Shown one piece after another: positions 53,825 through 62,295 of a DNA stretch of 64,000 bases. This DNA is from JALCSJ01 sp036788835 (lineage in GTDB: Bacteria > Bacillota > Negativicutes > Acidaminococcales > Acidaminococcaceae). The DNA lies in assembly GCA_036788835.1 (NCBI GenBank), contig DAIQMR010000010.1:1-64000 (forward strand). Reading direction: 5' to 3'. Each line of letters starts with the position of its first letter. Positions within the stretch are counted from its first letter, which is position 1. The notes under the pieces were generated by a model that was not told the DNA's origin, did no database searches, and was given only the letters and a program-made list of their open reading frames with translations. Made by a program: the position numbers and the translations under genes.

Positions 53825-55225
53825 ATGAGCACGATTTATATTAGTTGCCGACCGGAAGAAACCCGCATGGCTGTGGTGAATAATCACCGGCTGGTGGATT
53901 TTGTGATAGAAAGAAACAGTGAGAATCATTTGGTCAGCAGTATTTTCAAAGGGAGGATTGCCAATGTGGTGAAAAGCCTCCAGGCTGCCTTTGTGGACTT
54001 GGGCCAGGGACCTAACGGGTTTTTGTATCTGGGAGATAAAGAAAAAGTTACCCAAGGACAAAGCGTTTTGGTTCAGGTCACCAAAGATGCCAGAAGCACA
54101 AAAGGCCCTGCTGTTACCGGAAATATTACTTTGCCGGGACGGTATGTAGTATTGACACCTTTCGAAAATAAGGTCGCCCTTTCTAAAAACATAGCGCCCA
54201 AGTCAGTGAGAAACAGAATTCGTAAATTCGTGGAAGAGTACAAACCGGCCCAGATCGGGCTGGTGGTTCGTACCGCGGCAGAAAGCGCCACAGAGGAAGA
54301 TATTCTGGCTGACATTAATACCCTGTTGAAAGACTGGCATGTGCTGGAAAAAAAGAGCAAAAGGGCCAAAGCACCTTCTTTGTTATATAGGGAGTTGGAT
54401 TTATCGATTAGGATTGTTCGTGACTATATCACGGAAGAAATTCATAAAATTGTCATTGACGACGGAGACACCTGCCAAAGAGTCAAGGATTTACTGCAGG
54501 ATATGGATTTACCGGATGTGGATGTTCTCTACTACGATAAAAAAGAGGATATTTTCCACAAGTATAAATTAGACAGTCAGATTGCTTCCATTTCTGACCG
54601 GCAGGTAGAACTGCCGGGCGGCGGCTATCTGGTTTTTGACTACACGGAAGCCATGACGGTGGTAGATGTGAACAGCGGCAAGGACCATGGGGGGAAAAAT
54701 CTGGAAGAGACCATTATGAAAATCAATAAAGAAGCGGCGGTAGAAATAGCCAAGCAATTACGCCTCCGGGATATCGGGGGAATTATTGTGGTTGATTTTA
54801 TCGACATGGGAACCAGCGAAGAACAGGAAGATTTGCTAAAGACTTTGCGGGAGAGCCTGGTTGATGATAAAATGAAACCAAAGGTACAGGATATTACCGC
54901 TTTGAACCTGGTAGAAATCACCAGGCGTAAAGCCAGACAAAATCTTTCTACGGTTCTTTACAGCCAGTGTCCTTTTTGTCAGGGAAGCGGCAAAGTCCAG
55001 TCTCCTGAGACGGTCTGCGTAGAAATCCGCAGAAGGCTAAGAACTACGTTTTTAACCGGACATATGGATAAGAATATTCTCATTAGTGCGCATCCAACAG
55101 TTGCTCAATGGTGCGAGACCCATTGTCTGAAAGACATGGAGAGAGAATTTTCCTGCCGGATAAAGATTGAAGAGGATCCTGCCATGGGGGCAGAAGTTTT
55201 TACCATATTGACCAACGAGCACTAA
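53825..55225 (+). CDS. rng: Ribonuclease G
   Basis: A 466-residue RNase E/G family endoribonuclease. An S1 domain (about residues 35-120) is followed by the catalytic core. Asp281 (VDVNSGK) and Asp324 (VDFID) have the same 43-residue spacing as the catalytic pair Asp303/Asp346 of E. coli RNase E, and the zinc-link motif CPFCQGSGK (Cys382, Cys385) lies at the corresponding distance. It lacks the long C-terminal scaffold of RNase E, so RNase G. It processes rRNA and mRNA. In Firmicutes rplU-ysxB-rpmA usually follows; here the CCA-adding enzyme does. Confidence 0.93.
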   Translation: MSTIYISCRPEETRMAVVNNHRLVDFVIERNSENHLVSSIFKGRIANVVKSLQAAFVDLGQGPNGFLYLGDKEKVTQGQSVLVQVTKDARSTKGPAVTGNITLPGRYVVLTPFENKVALSKNIAPKSVRNRIRKFVEEYKPAQIGLVVRTAAESATEEDILADINTLLKDWHVLEKKSKRAKAPSLLYRELDLSIRIVRDYITEEIHKIVIDDGDTCQRVKDLLQDMDLPDVDVLYYDKKEDIFHKYKLDSQIASISDRQVELPGGGYLVFDYTEAMTVVDVNSGKDHGGKNLEETIMKINKEAAVEIAKQLRLRDIGGIIVVDFIDMGTSEEQEDLLKTLRESLVDDKMKPKVQDITALNLVEITRRKARQNLSTVLYSQCPFCQGSGKVQSPETVCVEIRRRLRTTFLTGHMDKNILISAHPTVAQWCETHCLKDMEREFSCRIKIEEDPAMGAEVFTILTNEH

Positions 55226-55241
55226 GAAGGGGGATGGGATT

Positions 55242-56699
55242 ATGAAATTAACATTACCTGATTACGTGAAAACAGCAATGGAAATGCTAGGTGATAATGA
55301 CTTTGAAGCTTATGTGGTAGGTGGAGCGGTACGTGATTTACTTCTGGGAAAAGTCCCTGATGATTATGATATTGTTACTAATGCCAGACCCGATGAAATC
55401 AAACTTTTGACCGAAAAAAACCACTGGGGTATAGTGAGCCGGCTGGGACAGAATTTTGGGGTGGTCATTGTTCTCATTGGCAAGAAAACAGTTGAAATAG
55501 CTTCTTATCGCAATGAGACTTACGGCCGGGATGCCCATCGTCCGGCGGAGGTATGGTATTGCGATACCCTGGAAGAGGATTTGGGACGCCGGGATTTTAC
55601 TATTAATGCCATGGCAGTGGACATCGAAGGCAATTTCATTGATGAGTATAATGGCATGGATGATTTAAACCATAAAATTCTCCGTACTGTAGGTAATGCG
55701 GATAAAAGATTCGAGGAAGATGCCCTGCGGATGTTCAGGGCCTGCCGTTTTGCCGCTCAATTAGGCTTTACCTGTGACGGAAATATTCCTAAAGCTATTA
55801 GGAATAATCTAAAGCGAGTCAACGGCCTTTCTCTGGAAAGAGTACGCATAGAGCTAGACAAGCTTTTGTGCGGGGCCTACGCCAGCCAAGGTATGAAACT
55901 GCTGGTAGAAACAGGTTTGGCCGGGGAAAGCTGCCGCTTGCGCATGAACAAAACCGAAGAGGAAATTCCTATTTTGCCGGAATTATCTGCTCTAATAGGT
56001 GTGGAACAAAACCCCGCTTTCCATCAATACGATGTTTGGCAGCACACTCTTGTGGCTTTGGCCAATGGAGACAGAAGTCTGGCAGTCGGCTGGGCAATCC
56101 TGCTTCATGACATTGCCAAAGGACAGGAAGGGATTCGCGGTTACAAAGACGGCGCACCTACTGACTACGGCCATGAAATGGCCGGTGCTCAAATGGCAGA
56201 AAAAATTCTTACCAGACTCCGTTATTCCGAGGAATTTGTGCAAATAGTGTCCTGGCTGGTTAAAAATCATATGCGTTTCGGTACTAATATTGACCGGCCT
56301 GATGAAGTAACCTGGCGCTGGCTGCGGCAGGTTGCCAGAGAGGGAGATTTTCGGCTGAACAAGGATATGGCCGAAGCCTTTAAACAATTAACGGCTCTTT
56401 GTATAGCAGATGCGTCTGCCACCGAAGCTTCCGAGCAGGAGCTGATTTCTGCCCAAATGTATGGCAAACGACTGGTAAAGATGGCCTACGAAATGCCGGT
56501 CCATACTACAGATTTAAATATCAACGGCAATGATTTGAGTAATATTATTACCGATAAAAAACAACTGGCCAGCATTTTGCCGATTTTGCTCCGCCGGGTT
56601 CAGGACGGAAACTTGAAAAATGAACCTATGGAACTGCGGTTAGCAGCAGAAGGCTGGGCTGCCCGGCAAAACAGTACTCGAGGAGAGCAACATGAGTGA
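55242..56699 (+). CDS. cca: CCA tRNA nucleotidyltransferase / poly(A) polymerase family protein with HD domain
   Basis: A 485-residue nucleotidyltransferase. The head domain has VGGAVRDLLLGK and DDYDIVTNA (catalytic carboxylates) near residues 26-45, RRDFTINAMA near 115 and ALRMFRACRFAAQLGF near 160. An HD domain (about 265-380) has the LLHDIAKG motif. It adds or repairs the 3' CCA of tRNA. No tRNA gene is nearby. It overlaps citC by 8 bases. Confidence 0.92.
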   Translation: MKLTLPDYVKTAMEMLGDNDFEAYVVGGAVRDLLLGKVPDDYDIVTNARPDEIKLLTEKNHWGIVSRLGQNFGVVIVLIGKKTVEIASYRNETYGRDAHRPAEVWYCDTLEEDLGRRDFTINAMAVDIEGNFIDEYNGMDDLNHKILRTVGNADKRFEEDALRMFRACRFAAQLGFTCDGNIPKAIRNNLKRVNGLSLERVRIELDKLLCGAYASQGMKLLVETGLAGESCRLRMNKTEEEIPILPELSALIGVEQNPAFHQYDVWQHTLVALANGDRSLAVGWAILLHDIAKGQEGIRGYKDGAPTDYGHEMAGAQMAEKILTRLRYSEEFVQIVSWLVKNHMRFGTNIDRPDEVTWRWLRQVAREGDFRLNKDMAEAFKQLTALCIADASATEASEQELISAQMYGKRLVKMAYEMPVHTTDLNINGNDLSNIITDKKQLASILPILLRRVQDGNLKNEPMELRLAAEGWAARQNSTRGEQHE

Positions 56700-57738
56700 G
56701 TATGAAATAAGTCGTATTTATCCTACTGATACTAAGGGTATGAGCCAGGTTGATAAGCTTTTGGGGCAAGAAAATATCGAGAGGGACAGGAATCTGGACT
56801 ATACAGTAGGCATATTTGATGCAGATTACAATTTAATAGCCACAGGTTCCTGTTTTAAAGACACCCTGAGATGTTTTGCCGTTGACCATGCTTATCAGGG
56901 AGAAGGTCTTTTAAATTCTGTTATTAGTAATTTAATCGATTACCAATACACAAGGGGGAATTTGGAACTCTTCATTTACACAAAAATCTCCACAGCTAAA
57001 TTTTTCGCAGACGTGGGTTTTTACGAAATTGCCAGAGTGGATGACAGACTTGTTTTCATGGAAAATAGGAAAAACGGTTTTCAGAATTATTTGAAAAAAC
57101 TGGCCGCAGACAAAAAGACAGGAGCCTGTATCGGCGCAGTAGTCATGAATGCCAATCCTTTTACTTTGGGCCATCAGTATTTACTGGAACAGGCTTCTAA
57201 AGCTTGTGACTATGTCCATGTTTTTGTAGTGTCAGAAGAAGCATCGCCTATTCCTTTTCAAGTAAGATATGATTTAGTGCAGAAAGGTTCCGTCCAATTT
57301 AAGAATCTGCTTTATCACCCCACAGGTAACTATATTATTTCCAACGCGACTTTCCCTTCTTACTTTTTGAAGGATGATAGTATGGTAATTGAATCACAGG
57401 CGGAACTTGATATTAAAGTGTTCACAAAAATTGCTGCAGCACTGGGAATAAATCATCGTTTTGTGGGAGAGGAACCTTTCAGTCAAGTAACTGCTATATA
57501 TAATAGGGTCATGGAAAGGGAGCTAAGAAAAACTGGTATTATGTATACAGTTATCCCCAGGAAATCAGATGCTCAGGGACCTATTAGTGCCTCAAAAATC
57601 AGAGAAAAGATTAAAAACGGAAGAATAGAAGAGATAAAAGGAGCAGTACCACAAAGTACGTACGAATTTTTCACTTCTTATTCCGCAAAACCGATTATTG
57701 CTAAAATTCGGCAGTTATCAGATGTTATTCATTATTAA
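56692..57738 (+). CDS. citC: [Citrate (pro-3S)-lyase] ligase
   Basis: A 348-residue enzyme that acetylates the thiol of the citrate lyase acyl carrier subunit. The N-terminal part (about 1-120) is GNAT-like and the C-terminal part is a cytidylyltransferase fold with NANPFTLGHQYL (HIGH-like, near residue 153) and ISASKIREKI near 303, both usual for CitC. Citrate lyase genes (citD, citE, citF) are not within the window, so it is either separated from its partners or serves another carrier. It overlaps cca by 8 bases. Confidence 0.9.
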   Translation: MSEYEISRIYPTDTKGMSQVDKLLGQENIERDRNLDYTVGIFDADYNLIATGSCFKDTLRCFAVDHAYQGEGLLNSVISNLIDYQYTRGNLELFIYTKISTAKFFADVGFYEIARVDDRLVFMENRKNGFQNYLKKLAADKKTGACIGAVVMNANPFTLGHQYLLEQASKACDYVHVFVVSEEASPIPFQVRYDLVQKGSVQFKNLLYHPTGNYIISNATFPSYFLKDDSMVIESQAELDIKVFTKIAAALGINHRFVGEEPFSQVTAIYNRVMERELRKTGIMYTVIPRKSDAQGPISASKIREKIKNGRIEEIKGAVPQSTYEFFTSYSAKPIIAKIRQLSDVIHY

Positions 57739-57808
57739 ATTGTGCCTTTTTTCTACTCAATTTAAAAGCGTATACAGTATAATATCCGTTTAAAAAAAAA
57801 CTTATTTA

Positions 57809-57817
57809 TGCTATAAT
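57809..57817 (+). promoter_or_regulatory. Extended -10 promoter of the gct/hgd operon
   Basis: TGCTATAAT at 57809-57817, with a weak TTTAAA -35 at 57789-57794 (17-base spacer). A second TATAAT stands at 57778-57783. Between this and gctA the leader is about 105 bases, without a clear terminator. Confidence 0.55.
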
Positions 57818-57927
57818 GAAAATGGTAATATTGGAAAGCTTAGAAATAATACAAGGGAGGAAACTGCGGAAGTTTTTAGTATTTTTCGGCTATTCCATTA
57901 AATAAAATATAGAAGGAGGTTTTTGTT

Positions 57928-58893
57928 TTGAGTAAAGTATGCACATTAAAAGAGGCTGTATCTAAGTATGTAAAAAATGGCGACCACATTGTATTAGGTG
58001 GATTTACCACTAACAGAAAACCCTACGCAGCTGTTTATGAAATTCTGCGTCAAGGCTTGAAAGATTTTGTGGGTGAAGGTGGCCCTGCCGGTGGAGACTG
58101 GGATATGCTAATCGGGGAAAACCGGGTTAAGGCATACACAAATTGCTATACAGCAAACTCCGGTTTCACTAATGTTTCCAGAAGATTCAGACATAAGTAC
58201 GAAACAGGGGAATTAATCATGGAGGATTATTCCCAGGATGCTATTATGTTGATGTTACATGCGGCATCTTTAGGCTTGCCTTTCCTGCCGGTTCGTTTGA
58301 TGCAGGGCACTGACCTTGCAGACAAGTGGGGTATTAGCAAGGAAGTTCGTAAAACTTTGGACAAGCTTCCCGATGACAAATTCGTGTATGTAGACAATCC
58401 TTTTAAGGCAGGGGAAAAAGTTGTTGCTTTGCCTGTTCCGCAAATCGATGTTGCCATTATTCACGTGCAAAAAGCTTCATTTGACGGTACCTGCATTATT
58501 TTGGGGGATGAATTCCATGATGTAGACATTGCCGTTGCCGGTAAGAAGACTATCGTTACCTGCGAAGAACTGGTTAGCGATGAAGAAATCAGAAAAGATC
58601 CTACTCTGACTTCTATTCCCGGTTTCTGCGTAGATGCCGTGGTTCATGTGCCTTACGGTGCTCATCCCAGCCAATGCTACGACTATTATGATTATGATGC
58701 TGCCCTAATGAAAGAGTATGATGTAGCCAGCAAGACAGATGAAGCATTTGCTGAATACATGAAGAAATGGGTATATGATGTGCCTGATCATGATGCTTAT
58801 TTAAACAAATTAGGCGCTACACGCTTGATTGGTTTGAAAGTTGTTCCTGGCTTGGGCTACGCCAAAGATATGACTAAGGAGGCACAAAAATAA
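57928..58893 (+). CDS. gctA: Glutaconate CoA-transferase subunit A
   Basis: A 321-residue alpha subunit, close in length and sequence to the 320-residue A. fermentans protein. GDHIVLGGFTTNRKPYA near residue 18, GGDWDMLIG near 54, NCYTANSGFTNVSRRF near 72 and MEDYSQD are shared. With GctB it transfers CoA from acetyl-CoA to (R)-2-hydroxyglutarate. The start is TTG with AAGGAGG upstream. Its last base is the first of gctB, so the two are coupled. Confidence 0.96.
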   Translation: MSKVCTLKEAVSKYVKNGDHIVLGGFTTNRKPYAAVYEILRQGLKDFVGEGGPAGGDWDMLIGENRVKAYTNCYTANSGFTNVSRRFRHKYETGELIMEDYSQDAIMLMLHAASLGLPFLPVRLMQGTDLADKWGISKEVRKTLDKLPDDKFVYVDNPFKAGEKVVALPVPQIDVAIIHVQKASFDGTCIILGDEFHDVDIAVAGKKTIVTCEELVSDEEIRKDPTLTSIPGFCVDAVVHVPYGAHPSQCYDYYDYDAALMKEYDVASKTDEAFAEYMKKWVYDVPDHDAYLNKLGATRLIGLKVVPGLGYAKDMTKEAQK

Positions 58894-59696
58894 TGTCAGA
58901 TTACACAAATTACACTAATAAAGAAATGCAAGCAATTACTATTGCCAAGCAAATCCAAAACGGTCAAGTAGTTATTGTAGGCACCGGCCTCCCTTTGATT
59001 GGCGCTTCCGTTGCTAAGAGAGTATACGCACCTAAGTGCAATATTATCGTAGAGAGCGGTCTTATGGACTGTGCTCCCATCGAGGTACCCCGCAGCGTAG
59101 GTGATGACCGTTTCATGGCTCATTGCGGCGTGCAATGGCCCAATATCCGTTTCATTGGTTTCGAAGCCAATGAATGGTTGCATGATACCGACAGACTGGT
59201 TGCTTTCATCGGCGGCGCGCAAATCGACCCCTATGGCAACGTGAACTCTACTTCTATCGGTGATTATCATCATCCGAAAACAAGATTCACAGGTTCCGGC
59301 GGTGCTAACGGCATTGCTACCTATTCCAACACCATTATCATGATGCAGCATGAAAAACGCCGTTTCATGAATAAGATTGACTATGTAACCAGCGCCGGCT
59401 GGATGGATGGCCCCGGGGGCCGTGAAAGAGCTGGACTGCCCGGCAACAGAGGACCTATCATGGTCGTAACCGACCTAGGTATCCTGAAGTTTGATAAGGA
59501 TACGAAACGTATGTATCTGGCAGGTTACTATCCAACCTCTTCTCCTGAAATGGTAGAGGAAAATACCGGATTTGACATTGATGTTTCCAAGGCAGTTAAA
59601 CTGGATGCCCCGGATCCGAAAGTTATTAAATTAATCAGGGAAGAAATCGATCCCGGTCAAGTATTTATTAAAGTGCCCGTTGAGGGAGCAAAATAA
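58893..59696 (+). CDS. gctB: Glutaconate CoA-transferase subunit B
   Basis: A 267-residue beta subunit. The catalytic glutamate that forms the CoA thioester in A. fermentans (beta Glu54) is present at the same number, in IVESGLMD. TGSGGANGIATY near residue 133 is the family glycine-rich stretch. It overlaps gctA by one base; gcdA follows 22 bases later. Confidence 0.96.
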   Translation: MSDYTNYTNKEMQAITIAKQIQNGQVVIVGTGLPLIGASVAKRVYAPKCNIIVESGLMDCAPIEVPRSVGDDRFMAHCGVQWPNIRFIGFEANEWLHDTDRLVAFIGGAQIDPYGNVNSTSIGDYHHPKTRFTGSGGANGIATYSNTIIMMQHEKRRFMNKIDYVTSAGWMDGPGGRERAGLPGNRGPIMVVTDLGILKFDKDTKRMYLAGYYPTSSPEMVEENTGFDIDVSKAVKLDAPDPKVIKLIREEIDPGQVFIKVPVEGAK

Positions 59697-59718
59697 AAAT
59701 ATCTAAGGAGGCTTTTTC

Positions 59719-61479
59719 ATGGGCAACTATTCTATGCCAAAATATTTTCAAAACTTACCGCAAGTAGGTAAAGTTTTGAAAAAAGACAATCCGGAAAATG
59801 TAGCTGAACTGAAGAAAGTTGAAGACGAGATTCATGAGCTGACCAAGGCAGCAGAAGCAGCCGGACGCTCTGACGAATCTTTAAATGCATCCGGTCAAAT
59901 GACCGCTTTGCAACGTATTGACCGTTTGGTGGAAAAGGGAACTTGGAGGCCATTAAACAGCATTTTCAATCCGCAAAATAACGCTAACGGTTCTACCGGC
60001 GTTATTAAAGGCTTGGGCAAAATCAGTGGCAAATGGGCTGTGATTATTGCTTCCGATAATAAGAAACTGGCAGGAGCTTGGGTTCCCGGCCAGGCTGAGA
60101 ATCTGCTGAGAGGGTCTGACACTGCTAAGTTACTGGGCATTCCTCTGGTTTATGTTTTGAACTGCAGCGGCGTAAAGTTCGATGATCAAGATAAGGTATA
60201 TCCTAACCGTCGTGGTGGCGGCACACCTTTCTTTAGAAATTCCGAACTGAACCAATTAGGTATTCCTGTTATCGTTGGTATTTATGGTACCAACCCGGCA
60301 GGTGGCGGTTACCATAGCATTAGCCCGACGGTTTTGATTGCTCACAAAGATGCTAACATGGCCGTAGGCGGCGCAGGCATTCTGGGCGGCATGAACCCCA
60401 AAGGCTACATTGATATGGAAGGCGCTGAACAAATCGCTGACATGGTAGCTAAATCCGGCAAAGTAAATCCTCCCGGTTCTGTTTCCATCCATTATGGTGA
60501 AACCGGTTTCTTCCGTGAAGTTTATGAAGAAGAAGAGGGCGTTTTGAACGGCATTAAGAAGTACATTAAGATGCTTCCCAGCTACGACTTAGAGTTCTTT
60601 AGGGTTGACGAGCCCAAGAAACCGGCTCTGCCTGCTGAAGATCTGTATTCCATCGTTCCTATGAATGAAAAGAGAGCCTATGATATGTACAGTGTTCTGG
60701 GACGTCTCTTTGATAACAGCGAATTGAAAGAATACAAGAAGGGCTATGGCCCTGAAATGATTACAGGCATAGCCAAAGTTAACGGCTTGTTAGTTGGTGT
60801 TGTAGCTAACTTCCAAGGCCTTTTAATGAACTATCCTGAATACAAGCAAGGTGCTGTGGGCATGGGCGGCAAGCTCTATCGCCAAGGCTTGATGAAGATG
60901 AATGAATTTGTTACCTTGTGCGCTAGAGACAGAGTGCCTATTGTCTGGGTACAGGATACTACCGGTATTGATGTAGGAGATGATGCTGAAAAGGCAGAAC
61001 TCTTAGGATTAGGTCAATCCTTGATTTATTCTATCCAAACTTCTCATGTTCCTCAATTTGAGATTACCTTGAGAAAAGGTACTGCAGCTGCTCACTATGT
61101 ATTGGGCGGCCCTCAAGCTAATGACGAGAACGTTTTCTCCATTGGAACTGCAACTACCGAAATCTATGTAATGAACGGGGAAACTGCAGCTACTGCTATG
61201 TATTCCCGCAGATTGCATAAGGATAAAGAAGCAAGCAAGGATTTACAACCGACCATTGACAAGATGAACGAATTGATTCAAGCTTTCCACACCAAATCCC
61301 GCCCGAAATACTGTGCATTTACCGGCATGGTAGATGAAATCGTAGACATGGACAAGATGCGTGGTTATGTTGAAGCATTTGCGGAAGCAGCTTATCAGAA
61401 TCCTAAATCCATTTGCCCCTTCCATCAAATGTTATTGCCCAGAGCAATTAAAGAGTTCGATACTTTTGTAAAGAAATAA
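59719..61479 (+). CDS. gcdA: Glutaconyl-CoA decarboxylase alpha subunit
   Basis: A 586-residue carboxyltransferase, matching the 587-residue A. fermentans GcdA over its whole length (for example NRRGGGTPFFRN near residue 157, GTNPAGGGYHSIS near 195 and GVVANFQGLLMNYP near 357). It moves CO2 from glutaconyl-CoA to biotin. The membrane and biotin subunits are not in this operon, as in A. fermentans where they form a second operon; the module at 36.2-38.2 kb is a candidate. It has AAGGAGG upstream. Confidence 0.95.
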   Translation: MGNYSMPKYFQNLPQVGKVLKKDNPENVAELKKVEDEIHELTKAAEAAGRSDESLNASGQMTALQRIDRLVEKGTWRPLNSIFNPQNNANGSTGVIKGLGKISGKWAVIIASDNKKLAGAWVPGQAENLLRGSDTAKLLGIPLVYVLNCSGVKFDDQDKVYPNRRGGGTPFFRNSELNQLGIPVIVGIYGTNPAGGGYHSISPTVLIAHKDANMAVGGAGILGGMNPKGYIDMEGAEQIADMVAKSGKVNPPGSVSIHYGETGFFREVYEEEEGVLNGIKKYIKMLPSYDLEFFRVDEPKKPALPAEDLYSIVPMNEKRAYDMYSVLGRLFDNSELKEYKKGYGPEMITGIAKVNGLLVGVVANFQGLLMNYPEYKQGAVGMGGKLYRQGLMKMNEFVTLCARDRVPIVWVQDTTGIDVGDDAEKAELLGLGQSLIYSIQTSHVPQFEITLRKGTAAAHYVLGGPQANDENVFSIGTATTEIYVMNGETAATAMYSRRLHKDKEASKDLQPTIDKMNELIQAFHTKSRPKYCAFTGMVDEIVDMDKMRGYVEAFAEAAYQNPKSICPFHQMLLPRAIKEFDTFVKK

Positions 61480-61491
61480 GGAGTTAACAGG

Positions 61492-62274
61492 ATGGCCATT
61501 TATACTTTAGGGATAGACGTAGGCTCTACTGCGTCAAAGTGCGTAATACTTAAAGACGGAAAAGATATAGTTGGCAAGTCCTTAATCGACGTGGGGGCCG
61601 GTACATCCGGCCCTGACCGCGCCATTGAGGGAGTTCTTGCAGAAGCGAAAATGAAAAGAGAAGACATGAATTTCACTTTGGCCACAGGCTACGGCAGAAA
61701 TTCTCTGGAAGGCATTGCTGACAAGCAAATGAGCGAATTGTCCTGTCATGCCAGAGGCGCTGCTTTTCTTTTCCCTGACGTACATACTGTTATTGATATT
61801 GGGGGACAGGATGTTAAAGTCCTTCATATCGAAAATGGCAATATGGTTAATTTCCAAATGAACGACAAATGTGCCGCAGGTACGGGAAGATTCTTGGATG
61901 TTATGGCCAAGGTCCTGGAGGTCAAAGTCCAGGATTTGGGCGCTTGGGGCGAAAAGTCCCAAAAGAGGATATCGATAAGTTCTACCTGTACTGTTTTTGC
62001 CGAAAGCGAAGTTATTAGCCAGTTAGCTAAAGGCACTGATAAATGCGACATTATTGATGGTATCCATCGGGCCATCGCCAGCCGTGTAGTTGGTTTGGTC
62101 CATCGTGTGGGAGTTTCTCCCCGGGTCGTTATGACCGGCGGAGTAGCACAGAATGTTGGCGTTGTGAAAGCATTAAGCGAAGGACTGCACACAGAAATTT
62201 CTGTGAGCCCTTTGACTCAATATGTGGGGGCACTTGGTGCCGCTCTCTTTGCTTATAAAAACGCCACTAAATAA
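61492..62274 (+). CDS. hgdC: 2-Hydroxyglutaryl-CoA dehydratase activator (component A)
   Basis: A 260-residue ASKHA-fold ATPase, identical in length to A. fermentans HgdC. The ATP motifs are LGIDVGSTASKC near residue 4 and VIDIGGQDVKV near 100. The dimer-bridging 4Fe-4S ligands Cys127 (NDKCAAGTG) and Cys166 (SSTCTVFAE) occur at the same positions as in A. fermentans. It drives one electron into HgdAB with ATP hydrolysis and is oxygen-sensitive. It starts 12 bases after gcdA. Confidence 0.96.
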   Translation: MAIYTLGIDVGSTASKCVILKDGKDIVGKSLIDVGAGTSGPDRAIEGVLAEAKMKREDMNFTLATGYGRNSLEGIADKQMSELSCHARGAAFLFPDVHTVIDIGGQDVKVLHIENGNMVNFQMNDKCAAGTGRFLDVMAKVLEVKVQDLGAWGEKSQKRISISSTCTVFAESEVISQLAKGTDKCDIIDGIHRAIASRVVGLVHRVGVSPRVVMTGGVAQNVGVVKALSEGLHTEISVSPLTQYVGALGAALFAYKNATK

Positions 62275-62295
62275 TTCTAAGAAGGAGAAATTATT

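Noticed and set aside
57739..57927. tRNA or other structured RNA before gctA
   Set aside because: I see only A/T-rich promoter sequence and no cloverleaf-like arms.
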